Shown here: positions 17,970 to 17,975 of the stretch, piece by piece
Layout of the letters: every line of letters begins with the position of its first letter
Numbering within the stretch: position 1 is the stretch's first letter
Assembly: GCA_025399215.1 (NCBI GenBank)
Contig: MU621425.1
Location: forward strand, 1-17,975
Source of the DNA: Globomyces pollinis-pini
Lineage: Eukaryota; Chytridiomycota; Chytridiomycetes; Rhizophydiales; Globomycetaceae
Direction: 5' to 3'
DNA: 17,975 nt
Made by a program: the position numbers and the translations under genes
The notes under the pieces: model-generated
Told to the model about the DNA's origin: nothing
Database searches by the model: none
Seen by the model: only the letters and a program-made list of their open reading frames with translations

Positions 17970-17975
17970 CTTAAA

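Overview
This is nuclear DNA from a eukaryote, most likely an early-diverging fungus. Four genes are cut by spliceosomal GT-AG introns, some with clear CTAAC-type branch points. Poly(A) signals (AATAAA) sit just after stop codons. The largest gene encodes a Rim15-type kinase (CCHC zinc finger, PAS domain, split AGC kinase, response-regulator receiver), an architecture known from fungi. Most introns are only 26-37 nt, intergenic gaps are AT-rich, and genes are closely packed. A zoosporic lineage (chytrid or Cryptomycota-like) is my guess, because one gene looks like a flagellar or cytoskeletal protein, but the lineage is not proven.

Layout. 1-1798: no gene seen; it holds three copies of an unidentified hairpin with a conserved loop. 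1799-3645 (+): a secretory-pathway protein with two DOMON domains and a cytochrome b561 membrane domain, four exons. 3780-4016 (-): a 78-residue protein with an N-myristoylation-type start, convergent with the previous gene. 4708-5475 and 6306-7073 (+): two intronless tandem trypsin paralogues, both 255 aa and about 64% identical, with an orphan promoter-like stretch between them. 7356-7463 (+): a 35-residue candidate secreted peptide. 7706-14061 (+): the Rim15-like kinase, about 14 exons, 1963 aa in my model. 14194-16662 (+): a protein with a non-catalytic thioredoxin-like fold followed by a long basic Ser-rich tail with seven RRxS sites. 16837-17378 (-): a small secreted single-DOMON protein, two exons. 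17578-17969 (-): the last exons of an aldehyde dehydrogenase whose 5' part lies beyond the right edge.

How the genes may relate. Two DOMON proteins lie at opposite ends of the window, and all three DOMON domains share an intron at the same place, which points to domain duplication. The membrane DOMON-b561 protein probably moves electrons across a membrane; the small DOMON protein has lost one candidate heme ligand. The trypsins and the small peptide are a secreted set with similar short promoters. The Rim15-like kinase is expected to act in nutrient and quiescence signalling. Its neighbour carries many sites of the type used by protein kinase A, the usual antagonist of Rim15, but that link is only inference.

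Exon borders were placed by eye from frame continuity, GT-AG ends and family resemblance. Those in the 5' part of the thioredoxin-like gene are the least certain.
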